Notes: generated by a model not told the origin, from the sequence alone. A DNA stretch of 64,000 nt from an uncultured Kiritimatiellota bacterium (GCA_934635385.1 CAKTZI010000021.1:1-64000), one strand, 5' to 3'. Positions 23,554 to 31,916 are shown, numbered from the stretch's first letter. Numbers and translations are program-made.

Positions 23554-24495
23554 TCATATCCTCCGCTTCAGCCCTGCGATCTCGCCGACGTCCATCTTCG
23601 TAAAGCCGAAGCACTTCTTGCCGAGGTCTTTGAGCGACGCGCCTATCAGGTATAGTTCCCTGTCGTCGATGACGAGAAAACGATCATGGAAGGACTCGCT
23701 CGTCCTGAGCGCCAAGCCGCCATACTGCGCGTTGAACTTCGCGATGTCCGTTGAGGCCAGCCTGTTGCCACGGGCGGAAGTGACGACTTCAACCGAGACG
23801 CCCTTACGCTTCTTCGCGATCAAGTCGAGCGTCCCCGCACCAACCCAACTGTCAATGAGCAGAATCTCCGATCTAGCCCGCGCAATCAACCGCCCGACCA
23901 ACGAGCAGGCATCCCACAGCTGCCCCTCGTAGAACACGCCCTGAGAAGGAACCTCTCCACTATTGAGGCGATTCAGAATCTCGTTCACCTTTCCGTCTGT
24001 CACAATCTGGCGCTGTTCGACACTTTCAAGCCGCTGGAACACCTGTGCGTTTGCGAGGATGAACTTCCGCATCGCGACAAAGGTATTGACAATCCTGACC
24101 GACACCTCGGATGCCGTCTTCGACTTAAGCAACGAAGCCAGCATGACAATGCCATGCTCTGTAAATGCGTATGGCCTGTATCGAACGCCTCCTCTTTTTG
24201 AAGTCACAGCTTGTGACTTCAAAGAATCGACGGACAAACGGGCTACTCCGTTTGAGGTCACAATTTGTGACCTCAAACCAGCGAATTCTCCGTGGGTCAA
24301 CTGGAATACGAATCCTTCTGGGAATCTGTCGGCGTTGCGCTTGACGGCTTGATTGAGGGCCTTTGTCGGAACGCCGTACAACTCCGCCAAGTCACGATCT
24401 AGCATCACCTGAGCGCCACGAATCGTGAAGATGCAGTCATGAATACTTCGCACATTCTCCGTCGCGACCATCGCATTGCTTTCAGCGCTGTTCAT
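23554..24495 (-). CDS. ORF6N domain protein with PLD-like C-terminus (A)
   Basis: A 313-residue protein. ORF6N domain (about residues 20-120): VMLDRDLAELYGVPTKALNQ, FQLTHGEF, SKRGGVRYRPYAFTEHGI. A linker (ERQIVTDGKVNEILNRL-like) leads to a PLD-like half with ILLIDSWVGAGTLDLI, HDRFLVID and YLIGASLKDLG (about 265-290). ORF6N is a phage antirepressor-type DNA-binding domain. A single HxRxxxxD motif suggests dimeric PLD activity or a degenerate binding fold. Overlaps the next gene upstream by 4 bases (ATGA), so both are made from the promoter at 25738. Confidence 0.75.
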   Translation of the reverse strand: MNSAESNAMVATENVRSIHDCIFTIRGAQVMLDRDLAELYGVPTKALNQAVKRNADRFPEGFVFQLTHGEFAGLRSQIVTSNGVARLSVDSLKSQAVTSKRGGVRYRPYAFTEHGIVMLASLLKSKTASEVSVRIVNTFVAMRKFILANAQVFQRLESVEQRQIVTDGKVNEILNRLNSGEVPSQGVFYEGQLWDACSLVGRLIARARSEILLIDSWVGAGTLDLIAKKRKGVSVEVVTSARGNRLASTDIAKFNAQYGGLALRTSESFHDRFLVIDDRELYLIGASLKDLGKKCFGFTKMDVGEIAGLKRRI

Positions 24496-25448
24496 GCCAC
24501 CTCTTTTCCCATTGGACAGACCTCCCTCTCCGATGTCGCCTTGCGGATCGATTCAAGAAGCCCCGGAATGACCTCCGCGCCCATTTTCGCGGCGGCGAAG
24601 GTCTGTCGCCCCGCGTCCTTCAGCGAGGCGCCCGTCCAGAAGATTTTTCTCTGATCGGCGATGATGAAGCGGTCGTGGCAGATCCCGCAGACGGTCTTCG
24701 TGAACTTGCCGAATTGCGCCCCGAACGCCGCGAAGTCAGATTCCGCAAGCTCGCCGTTGGAATGCGTGACGAGTTCGATGTTCACGCCGCGTCCGCGTTT
24801 CGCGAGCATGTCGAGCGTCGCCACGCCGGGATAGGCGTCTATCACGATCAGTTCCTTCTTCGCCCGGCGTATGAACTTGATCAGGAGCGACTTCGCGTCC
24901 CAGAACTTGTTCTGGTAGAAGATGCCCTGCAAAGGGATGTCCTCGGAACTCATCTTCGCATATATCTCATCGAATCTCTCCTCGTTCCTTGACTGGTCCT
25001 CAATCTGACGTCGTTCATTCGCTTCAACACGCGAAGCAAGGGATGACAAGGTTGGGCCTGCTGCTGCCAAGATGCGTCGCATGGACACAAAGGCTTTCAT
25101 GATCCTAATGCTCTCGCGTATGGCTATGTCACTTTTCAGAACGGCAGAAAGCATGGCGACGCCCTGTTCCGTGAATGCGTACATGCGGGATGGCGAATGT
25201 TTCATCATCTTGAACCTATCGCAATTTGCGATAAGTTCCCGCATCTCTGTCTCCGAGAGCTGGAACATGAACTCTGGGGGAAAACGAGCAAGATTCCGCT
25301 TGACGGCTTCGTTCAGTCGCCCTGTCATTACACGGTAAATTGCAGCCAAGTCCCGATCAAGCATAACGACCTGTCCGCGCAATTCACAGATGAGAGGACG
25401 TATGTCGTTGACTTCGACATCGCGGCTTAATGTCTCGACTTCATTCAT
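24492..25448 (-). CDS. ORF6N domain protein with PLD-like C-terminus (B)
   Basis: A 318-residue protein. The ORF6N half (VVMLDRDLAAIYRVMTGRLN, MMKHSPSRMYAFTEQGVAML) is distinct from protein A, while the C-terminal half (LIVIDAYPGVATLDML, VTHSNGELAESDFAAFG, HDRFIIAD, WTGASLKDAG) is nearly identical to that of the RhuM proteins at 22051 and 26001. The N- and C-terminal halves thus have different histories, a sign of recombination between family members. The ATG forms ATGA with the stop of the leader ORF at 25445. Confidence 0.75.
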   Translation of the reverse strand: MNEVETLSRDVEVNDIRPLICELRGQVVMLDRDLAAIYRVMTGRLNEAVKRNLARFPPEFMFQLSETEMRELIANCDRFKMMKHSPSRMYAFTEQGVAMLSAVLKSDIAIRESIRIMKAFVSMRRILAAAGPTLSSLASRVEANERRQIEDQSRNEERFDEIYAKMSSEDIPLQGIFYQNKFWDAKSLLIKFIRRAKKELIVIDAYPGVATLDMLAKRGRGVNIELVTHSNGELAESDFAAFGAQFGKFTKTVCGICHDRFIIADQRKIFWTGASLKDAGRQTFAAAKMGAEVIPGLLESIRKATSEREVCPMGKEVA

Positions 25449-25746
25449 GCAGCCTCACTTTCTCTGTTGCCGCCGACAGAAGTGACGACTTCAAGGTTAT
25501 AAACGACCTCGAACCGTCCTTTGGCATTTGTTCGCAAAATATGCAAACAATTCTCTTTCCGTAATTGTTGGAGACCGGCCCCCAGAAGCAGCCCACAGTG
25601 CATCGGATCGAGTACACAAGACCGCGCCCACGATTCCGGCCCCAAAACGGAGCGCGTCCGCGTCTTCCAATGGCCTTTGTCGGCCCGGTTTGCGTCTTGT
25701 CTCTTCACGGTCAGTGATACCCAAATTCTGAAAAGGTATTATACCA
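25445..25746 (-). other. Promoter and conserved leader (copy 3, ORF6N type)
   Basis: TGGTATAAT (25738-25746, minus) and a leader ORF from GTG 25708 (KRQDANRADKGHWKTRTRS) of 87 codons whose TGA overlaps the ORF6N start codon. The usual ATG of the leader is CTG here. The 552-base gap 25449-26000 contains this leader, palindrome copy 6 and the insertion at 25852. Confidence 0.5.
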
Positions 25747-25795
25747 AAAAGGCGGACGGGAATGAGGCCGACAGCGACTTCCGACTCCAGACCAC

Positions 25796-25825
25796 TACCT
25801 CCGCATTTATATAAATGCGGAGGTA
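25796..25825. repeat. Long palindrome, GCATTTATATAAATGC family, copy 6
   Basis: A perfect 30-bp palindrome (TACCTCC arms). Its right flank, AAGATGTGTAAAGGA and onward, matches copy 5. Confidence 0.85.
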
Positions 25826-25851
25826 AGATGTGTAAAGGAGACGTCGCTTTA

Positions 25852-25987
25852 TCGAGCTGGACGCTAATAATAGGCGTATGTTCTATTTGGGAGGGCGGTT
25901 GTCCCCAACCGCCGAGAATGCGGCGCGTGAGGACACGCGCCCTCCCATTGGGAGAAAATGCGCCTATTATCTGCTTCCACCACAATA
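25852..25987. mobile_element. 136-bp BIME-containing insertion
   Basis: Compared with the paralogous site at about 23500, where CGTCGCTTTA runs directly into GTTTACATGTCTCTC, this copy has 136 extra bases. The insert carries two opposed REP hairpins (25889-25946, stems GGCGGTTG/CAACCGCC and GGCGCGTG/CACGCGCC) bracketed by longer inverted ends (AATAATAGGCG at left, CGCCTATTAT at right). No target duplication beyond one ambiguous base is visible. Its last 25 bases recur at 12347-12371. Confidence 0.7.
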
Positions 25988-26000
25988 GTTTACATGTCTC

Positions 26001-26966
26001 TCATGAGGTACAAAGGGGGGCTCCTAAATTACTCCCGCCATCGGTCTTCTTCCCCCTGCCGTATTCCCGCCGTTCCGACGTCGCCTTGCGGATCGATTCG
26101 AGAAGCCCCGGAATGACCTCCGCGCCCATTTTCGCGGCGGCGAAGGTCAGCCGTCCCGCATCCTTCAGCGAGGCACCCGTCCAGAAGACTTCCTTCTGAT
26201 CGGCGATGATGAAACGGTCGTGGCAGATCCCGCAGACGGTCTTCGTGAACTTGCCGCATTGCGCCCCGAACGCCGCGAAATCAGATTCCGCAAGTTCGCC
26301 GTTGGAATGCGTGACGAGTTCGACCGCCACGCCGCGCCCGCGTTTCGCGAGCATGTCGAGCGTCGCCACGCCGGGATAGGCGTCTATCACGATCAGCTCC
26401 TTCTTCGCCCGGCGTATGAACTTGATCAGGAGCGACTTCGCGTCCCAGAACTTGTTTTGGTAGAAAATGCTCTGCAAAGGCGGCTCTTTCGTCTGGACAA
26501 AGAAATCGACCTGGCTTTCGAGTTTCGCAATGCGTTCATCATGCTTCGCCAGCCGCCGATCAAACCTGTCTTCCAGCAACGACAGACGCTGATTCAAGGC
26601 TTGTCCGTGCAAAAGATATTCCTTCAGCACACGTGTCGCCCATTGTCTGAATTGAATGCCCAGCCTGGAATTGATGCGATATCCCAACGAGATTATCACA
26701 TCAAGATTGAAATACTCAATGTCACGAGACACGCTGCGCCCGGACTCCAGGCGAACCGTTCGAATTTTTTGAACAGTTGCCTCATAGTCGAGTTCGTCCG
26801 TCGCGAAAATATTCTTGAGGTGATACGAGATGTTCGACTTCACAACACCAAACAGCTCGCACAGCTGCGCCTGCGTCAGCCAAACAGTCTCGTTCTCAAG
26901 CCGTACGTCCAGCCGAACGATCTCGTTCGGCTGATAGACGACTATCTGGTTTTCGGCATTGCCCAT
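26001..26966 (-). CDS. RhuM family protein with PLD-like C-terminus
   Basis: A 321-residue protein. The N-terminal 190 residues are RhuM-type: VWLTQAQLCELFGVVKSN, NISYHLKNIF, then YFNLDVIISLGYRINS and FRQWATRVLKEYL. The C-terminus carries the PLD-like half (IVIDAYPGVATLDML, CHDRFIIADQ, WTGASLKDAG) in place of the usual RhuM end. RhuM proteins are widespread in pathogenicity and defence islands and have DNA-binding character. It is preceded by a 36-codon leader ORF and a TGGTATAAT promoter. Function in defence or regulation is inference. Confidence 0.8.
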   Translation of the reverse strand: MGNAENQIVVYQPNEIVRLDVRLENETVWLTQAQLCELFGVVKSNISYHLKNIFATDELDYEATVQKIRTVRLESGRSVSRDIEYFNLDVIISLGYRINSRLGIQFRQWATRVLKEYLLHGQALNQRLSLLEDRFDRRLAKHDERIAKLESQVDFFVQTKEPPLQSIFYQNKFWDAKSLLIKFIRRAKKELIVIDAYPGVATLDMLAKRGRGVAVELVTHSNGELAESDFAAFGAQCGKFTKTVCGICHDRFIIADQKEVFWTGASLKDAGRLTFAAAKMGAEVIPGLLESIRKATSERREYGRGKKTDGGSNLGAPLCTS

Positions 26967-26996
26967 ATTCAGTTTCCGCGTCCCAGTGCCCTTGCG

Positions 26997-27107
26997 TCAA
27001 GGCAGTTGACTTGAAAACCACCATGCGCCAAGTCGCGCCTCGATGCGCGTCCGAGGTTTACAAGTGCTTTTGCCGTGCCGGTTAGTTTCCTGTCGCTTCG
27101 CGAACAT
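26997..27107 (-). CDS. Possible 36-residue leader peptide, RhuM type (copy 4)
   Basis: MFAKRQETNRHGKSTCKPRT begins a 36-codon ORF with GAAGGA just upstream and a stop 30 bases before the RhuM gene, the same geometry as 22636-22746. Differences between the two include several silent third-position changes (CAA/CAG, ACG/ACT, TGC/TGT, AAG/AAA), alongside several amino-acid changes. Confidence 0.4.
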   Translation of the reverse strand: MFAKRQETNRHGKSTCKPRTRIEARLGAWWFSSQLP

Positions 27108-27131
27108 GTTTCCTTCAAATTCTGAAAAGGT

Positions 27132-27140
27132 ATTATACCA
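27132..27140 (-). promoter_or_regulatory. Extended -10 promoter (leader copy 4)
   Basis: TGGTATAAT on the minus strand, about 25 bases before the leader ORF at 27107. The rest of the 363-base gap (27141-27329) holds an open frame continuing in frame past the stop of the metallopeptidase gene (REFMLDKILRTLKARGQAYE), possibly a lost C-terminus. Confidence 0.55.
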
Positions 27141-27329
27141 AAAAAAAGGCGGACGGGAAAGAGACCGACAGTGACGGTGACTCCCATCCCCACGCCTTAT
27201 TTTCTCGGTAGTTTTCTTGTCAGCCTCTGCGGCGGCTATCTCGTATGCCTGGCCCCTGGCCTTGAGCGTCCGCAGAATCTTGTCGAGCATGAATTCACGA
27301 ATGGCGACTTCTCGATGATTTGCATTTCG

Positions 27330-28220
27330 TCATCCATTGAAATCACCGAACGCTATCTGCATGTCCGATTTCTTTTTCAGCCATGCGCGATATTCGTCGG
27401 TGGCCTTTTTGAATTCAGCCGATTTCGCATAGAGGTAACAGCCCTCAAGCGGCCATCCGTTCAGAACTTGCTCGGCAAGATGCGTCGCCTTAAGAATCGC
27501 GTCTATGCTTACTTCATTCGGAATCGCCTTGTTTGTATTGAAATAGTGTGCCAGATACTTGTAAGACGGGTTGTCAACGCCCAACCGCCTGCACACCAGC
27601 CATGAGACCGTCTCGGCTTCAAACTCCATTGCGTCGTGAGAAAGGCGACGAATACCGCCCGTGCCTTTCTTCGGATTGTAGCAGTTGGGGAGATGGTTGC
27701 AAAACAGATGCCCAAGTTCATGGAGGATGGCGGCGAATTTCACAGACGTGCTCGACCCTGCGCTCACGCGAATCGAGTAAGCAGGACGCCATTCCGTCGG
27801 GCATCTGTCTTCGCGGCTGAACACAAGACTGGGATCGTTTTCCCGTCCCACCTCCAATTTCCCTGAATAGTTCTCGCCCGTCCTCATTTCCCCGTAGACG
27901 ATTCCCCAATACTTGAGATTAGCGACGAGTTTGCGGAAGCGTCCCTCGTCAACTTGCTTGGAAGGATCGCCATCGTATGGCTTTGCCAGTTCCTCTTTGA
28001 ATCCGTCCGGCTTGTTCGGAAGCACCATCGTGTCGCCAACGTCATACACATAGTAAACGGGCGAGAACGGCCACAAGATGACCAGTGGCCGCCTGTCATT
28101 ATCCTGAACTGTCGCAAACAACTCGTCTATGCCCTTACGGAGCATATGCGCATTGTTTTCAAACGGCGAATCTTGTTGGTTTTCATTCACGAAGGGATTT
28201 CCTTCCCAGATGTTTTCCAA
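27330..28220 (-). CDS. Metallopeptidase-like protein (ImmA/IrrE or ArdC-C type)
   Basis: A 296-residue protein with AAILHELGHLFCNHL (near residue 165) and downstream EFEAETVSWLVCRRLG, the HExxH plus distal Glu layout of ImmA/IrrE-like peptidases and of the C-terminal domain of ArdC antirestriction proteins. The N-terminus, PVYYVYDVGDT, also resembles ArdC-linked domains. The start is a TTG at 28220 overlapping the RapZ-C gene by 34 bases; an internal ATG at residue 26 is the alternative. Likely substrate: a repressor in the island. Confidence 0.6.
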   Translation of the reverse strand: MENIWEGNPFVNENQQDSPFENNAHMLRKGIDELFATVQDNDRRPLVILWPFSPVYYVYDVGDTMVLPNKPDGFKEELAKPYDGDPSKQVDEGRFRKLVANLKYWGIVYGEMRTGENYSGKLEVGRENDPSLVFSREDRCPTEWRPAYSIRVSAGSSTSVKFAAILHELGHLFCNHLPNCYNPKKGTGGIRRLSHDAMEFEAETVSWLVCRRLGVDNPSYKYLAHYFNTNKAIPNEVSIDAILKATHLAEQVLNGWPLEGCYLYAKSAEFKKATDEYRAWLKKKSDMQIAFGDFNG

Positions 28221-28606
28221 TATGGCATTGCCGTGTGAGCGACTTCAATCTCAACATCATCAATACCAGACAACCGCTCGGCCATCCGCTCGGCGAAGTA
28301 CACGGAACGGTGCTGTCCGCCAGTACATCCGAAGGCGACTTGAAGATGATCGCGGCCATCCCGCTTGTATTGCTCTATCGATTGTCGTACAAGCATCTCG
28401 GCCGCCACAAGGAACGGCTCGACAGTTTCCGGGAAGCGAGCGAAGAAGTCGCAGACGGGCTTGTCGCATCCCGTATAGCCGCGTAGGGTCTCGTTCCAGA
28501 ACGGATTAGGCATCGCCCGGCAGTCGAACACAAAACCACCGCCATTGCCTGTGGAGTCTTTCGGCAAGCCGCGTTTGAAGGAGAACGATATGATGGAGAC
28601 TTTCAT
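28187..28606 (-). CDS. RapZ C-terminal domain protein
   Basis: A 139-residue protein corresponding to the C-terminal half of RapZ: VFDCRAMPNPFW, LRGYTGCDKPV, then VAFGCTGGQHRSVYFAERMA. In RapZ this domain binds small RNA or glucosamine-6-phosphate; the N-terminal P-loop domain is absent. Stand-alone copies exist in several phyla. It lies between a truncated DUF1016 gene and the metallopeptidase on the same strand; its role there is unknown. Confidence 0.8.
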   Translation of the reverse strand: MKVSIISFSFKRGLPKDSTGNGGGFVFDCRAMPNPFWNETLRGYTGCDKPVCDFFARFPETVEPFLVAAEMLVRQSIEQYKRDGRDHLQVAFGCTGGQHRSVYFAERMAERLSGIDDVEIEVAHTAMPYWKTSGKEIPS

Positions 28607-28619
28607 ACAGAGATTTCCG

Positions 28620-29090
28620 TTAGGCTATATCTAAAACCCAATGTTCATTGGATGCCTCGTTTATGTACCACTCTTTGGCAGTTGGATCGGCTACGCGCAT
28701 AATCAGCCGGAAATGTGACCAGCTGAGATTTGGCACACGCGTGCGCCAAATCTCGCGATCAGGGGAAACGACATAGAAAGCACGGAAATCACGCAGATTT
28801 CGCTCTGAATACCCCTCTCCGAACTCTGCACACAGGTTTGCAGAAAGTTCTGCAATCGTCTTTCTCCCGTATTCGGCACGAACCCTTCCGCTTTGCTCTT
28901 CCTTGACAATCCTTCTGCCGATTTTCCAGTTATGGTCAATCTGCCCGGCGTTTATTCCTGCGTATGCCGCACTTCGCGCATCTTTGATAATTGCCTTTAT
29001 GTCGGCAAGAAGGTGCGAAAAGGATGTCGCGTCCACGCTGACACACGACGGCTCATTTTGTAAATCTATCGCTGGATTGTCGATCTTCAT
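28620..29090 (-). pseudogene. Truncated DUF1016 (YhcG-type) protein, N-terminal domain only
   Basis: A 156-residue protein with the DUF1016 N-terminal region (IKDARSAAYAGINAGQI, NWKIGRRIVKEE, SERNLRDFRAFYV, NLSWSHFRLIMRV) but ending at WVLDIA where the PD-(D/E)xK nuclease half should continue. An intact relative lies at 55585. The ATG at 29090 follows GAAGGG. It could be a DNA-binding remnant or a simple pseudogene. Confidence 0.65.
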
Positions 29091-29112
29091 ATCGCCCTTC
29101 ACGACCTTGTCC

Positions 29113-29310
29113 TTACGCCCGCTTCACGCACCGTTCACTTTCCCCTCTGCCGTATTCCCGCCGTTCCACCGTCGCCTTGCGGATCGATTCGAGAAGCCCC
29201 GGAATGACCTCCGCACCCATTTTCGCGGCGGCGAAGGTCAGCCGCCCCGCGTCCTTCAGCGAGGCCCCCATCCAGAAGACTTCCTTTTTTTTGAATCTGC
29301 CATTTTCCAA
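29113..29310 (-). pseudogene. C-terminal PLD fragment of the ORF6N/RhuM family
   Basis: Encodes KKEVFWMGASLKDAGRLTFA and the shared ending IPGLLESIRKATVERREYG, with everything before the PLD strand missing. It abuts the ORF6N gene at 29337 and looks like debris from a recombination event. Confidence 0.65.
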
Positions 29311-29336
29311 ACCATTGACAATTCTTTCGCACCCCT

Positions 29337-30218
29337 TTATATCCGCTGAAGGATTGACGGGATGAACGACGCATCCATTTTGGTCACGGCGCAGTACTTG
29401 CGGCCAAGATCCTTTAGCGACGCGCCGAAGTGATACAGGTTCGTGCCATCGATGATCAAGAAGCGGTCGTGGAACGCCCCCGTCGCCTTGACCGTCAGCA
29501 TGGGGTTCTGCTTGTTGAACTTTGCAACTGCGATTGGCGTTATCGGCGTTTTTTCCATGGTCGCGATGGTGACATTTGTCCCTCCGTGCTTATTCAAGAG
29601 GATATCAAGCGTCACATCGTCACAGTAGCCATCTACCAGAACTATGCTCTTTGCAGCCCTGCGGACAAGTTTCTTGGCGAACGAATAGCCATCGTAGTGT
29701 TTCCCTTCATAAAACACCTTTTGAGGCGGGAAATCGTCCTCATCCATTGCCTTGAAAATCGCATCGAACCTTTCCTCGTTTCTGGCCTGGTCGGCTATCT
29801 GCCGACGCTCGACAGTTTCAAGCCTGTCGAGGATGGGCGCGACAGATGCAAGCGCTTTGCGCATGGCCACGAAGGTTCTGGTTATCCGAACGCTCGCTTC
29901 AACCGCGACATCGCTTTTGAGCACGCTCGCAAGCATGATTATTCCATGTTCGGTAAATGCGCACATCGGCACGGAGGAGTGTTTCATCATCTTGAACCGG
30001 TCGCAATTTGCGACCAGTTCGGCCATTTCCTCTGATGACAAAAGGAAACGGAAAGAGTCGGGGAACCTTGCGAGATTGCGTTTCACTTGCTCATTCAGCC
30101 GCTTTGTCGTCACGCTATAAAGCATTGCCAAATCACGGTCTAGCATTACCTGTACACCGCGAATGGTCAGAATGAGCGATTTGATGTCATTGTTCAATGC
30201 TGCAATTTCCGTCGTCAT
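29337..30218 (-). CDS. ORF6N domain protein with PLD-like C-terminus (C)
   Basis: A 293-residue protein. ORF6N half: VMLDRDLAMLYSVTTKRLNE, MMKHSSVPMCAFTEHGIIML. C-terminal half: IVLVDGYCDDVTLDILLNKH, FHDRFLIIDG, YHFGASLKDLGRKYCAVTKM. It is closest to the broken gene at 11383. The ATG at 30218 follows AGGAG with good spacing; the ORF opens at a TTG six bases earlier. It is preceded by leader copy 5. Confidence 0.75.
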   Translation of the reverse strand: MTTEIAALNNDIKSLILTIRGVQVMLDRDLAMLYSVTTKRLNEQVKRNLARFPDSFRFLLSSEEMAELVANCDRFKMMKHSSVPMCAFTEHGIIMLASVLKSDVAVEASVRITRTFVAMRKALASVAPILDRLETVERRQIADQARNEERFDAIFKAMDEDDFPPQKVFYEGKHYDGYSFAKKLVRRAAKSIVLVDGYCDDVTLDILLNKHGGTNVTIATMEKTPITPIAVAKFNKQNPMLTVKATGAFHDRFLIIDGTNLYHFGASLKDLGRKYCAVTKMDASFIPSILQRI

Positions 30219-30458
30219 GCGCAAACTCTCCTACAGATGCAGTCCACCCATTTCCGCAAACAAATCGGTGATGCCGACAATCTCCGCCCTGTACGTTCTT
30301 TGTCCCTTCGCTCCGAGGATTGAGTGCAGAGGAACGCGCCCGCGCTTTCGGCCTCGGTTCGGGGCGCGTCCGTGTCCTGCAAGTGTCCTTGTCGGCTCGG
30401 TTTGCGTCTTGTCTCTTCACGGTCATTGATGCCCAAATTCTGAAAAGGTATTATACCA
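30187..30458 (-). other. Promoter and conserved leader (copy 5, ORF6N type)
   Basis: TGGTATAAT (30450-30458, minus) and a leader ORF from ATG 30426 (MTVKRQDANRADKDTCRTRT), 79 codons, ending inside the start of the ORF6N gene in another frame. Confidence 0.5.
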
Positions 30459-30504
30459 AAAAGATGGGCGGAAAAGATGCCGACAGGAACTGGGGCGAAG
30501 GTCC

Positions 30505-30528
30505 GGACGCGACAAGCGCGTCCCTCCC
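30505..30528. repeat. REP hairpin after the O-antigen ligase gene
   Basis: Stem GGACGCG/CGCGTCC with loop ACAAG and a CCCTCCC head on the right, directly downstream of the stop codon of the gene at 30531. It may protect or end that transcript. Confidence 0.75.
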
Positions 30529-30530
30529 GT

Positions 30531-31916
30531 TCACGCCTCCGCGCGTAGTTCACGCCAATTCTGGTTCAGCCATGCGAGCGTCGCGAAGCACACCATGAGA
30601 AGTAGGAAGTTCAGCTGCTGCTTCAGCACCCATTCAAGGCAGGACTGCAGGTAGCAGCCCGTGAGACCGCCCAGCAGTCCGACGGGAATGTACGCCCATC
30701 GTGTCCGCGCCAGTCGAAACGCGAGCCGCAGTGCGACGATCCAGAAATAGAGGAACCACGCGAGCAACAACGCGAGTCCCACCCAGCCGCACTCGGCCGC
30801 CGTCAGGAGGTAGATCGTCTCGACGATGCCGATGTCGCCCTTCTCGTCCCGTCCGGCGGGACTTGGATCCTGGTACTCCTCGTGTCCGTTCAGGAAGATG
30901 GCCCAGTTGTTGAGTCCGATGCCCGCGACCGGGTGGTCGCGCACCACGTTGAGCGCCGTCCGGGCGAAGAACCGGCGCTTCTCGCCCGAACTTTCGGGTG
31001 CCTTCTCGAAGCGTTCGACGATGCGCGGCATCATGAGCGCAAGACCGAGAAGCCCGACGAGGGCGAGCGGCGCGAGGCGCAGAACCTTGCGGGGCGAGAA
31101 GCGTACGCACAGGCTCACGAGGGCGGTGAACCCGGCGGACAGCGGATAGCAGAGGATCGCGCCGCGCGAGTACGTGCGGAAGACGATGCCCGAAGCCGCC
31201 ACGAACGCGCAGACGCACAGCGTCCGATAGAACGACTTCGGCAGATTGAGGTAGGCCGCAAAGAAGACGCATCCGACCAGCGTCATAAACATCGCAAGGC
31301 TGTTCGGATGCGGAAACGGCCCGCGCACCTGGTAGATGCCCACGAGGTGATCCCGGACGACCATCAGGAAGACGGCGAGGACAACGAATGCCAAGGCCCG
31401 GAAAATCGCCTTCGCGTCCCGCACATGGGAAAGGTACGAATAGGTTGCCGCATAGGCAAGGAAGAGCATCGCCATCTTCCAGAGCTCGAAGAGCGAGAGC
31501 ATGCGTCCGCGCAGAAGGAAGTGGGGCGTCCAGACGCCGCCCAGCATCGCCTCCCGAAGCGGCAGCGTGTTGTCGTTCACGCACGCCGAGACGGCGCACC
31601 AGGCGAAATAGGCGAGGAAGAGCCACGTGCCGGGGCATCTGAAAAGCGACGTGTGCCGCACGGGCCGCAGGAAGCCCGCGACCGCCCCCGCGAGAAGGAC
31701 CGCCGCCGCGAGGATGTAGGCGAGCGAGACCTCCAGTCCGCGCGCGGTGCCGCGGTAGAACTCGTAGGAGATGAAGTTGACGGCGGTCGAGTCGAACGCG
31801 AGGACGACGACGAAGACGAGGCCCATCAGGGCCGCGAGGCATTTCCGCGACAGGACGCCGAGCGCCGCAAGCGGCAGTGCGCCGACGAGGGCGAGCCCAA
31901 AGAGCGCATACTTCAA
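30531..31916 (-). CDS. O-antigen ligase / polysaccharide polymerase family protein
   Basis: A 461-residue protein with about 11 hydrophobic segments and the Wzy_C-type pattern: VRGPFPHPNSLAMFMTL, FRTYSRGAILCYPL and a large periplasmic loop with VVRDHPVAGIGLNNWAIFL. It is the last gene of the exopolysaccharide operon, overlapping the STAS gene by 4 bases, and probably polymerises or ligates the repeat units in the inner membrane. Confidence 0.8.
   Translation of the reverse strand: MKYALFGLALVGALPLAALGVLSRKCLAALMGLVFVVVLAFDSTAVNFISYEFYRGTARGLEVSLAYILAAAVLLAGAVAGFLRPVRHTSLFRCPGTWLFLAYFAWCAVSACVNDNTLPLREAMLGGVWTPHFLLRGRMLSLFELWKMAMLFLAYAATYSYLSHVRDAKAIFRALAFVVLAVFLMVVRDHLVGIYQVRGPFPHPNSLAMFMTLVGCVFFAAYLNLPKSFYRTLCVCAFVAASGIVFRTYSRGAILCYPLSAGFTALVSLCVRFSPRKVLRLAPLALVGLLGLALMMPRIVERFEKAPESSGEKRRFFARTALNVVRDHPVAGIGLNNWAIFLNGHEEYQDPSPAGRDEKGDIGIVETIYLLTAAECGWVGLALLLAWFLYFWIVALRLAFRLARTRWAYIPVGLLGGLTGCYLQSCLEWVLKQQLNFLLLMVCFATLAWLNQNWRELRAEA

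Noticed and set aside
22868..25825. CRISPR array made of the palindromic repeats
   Set aside because: The copies are irregularly spaced by hundreds of bases to several kb, separated by genes, and no cas gene is present.
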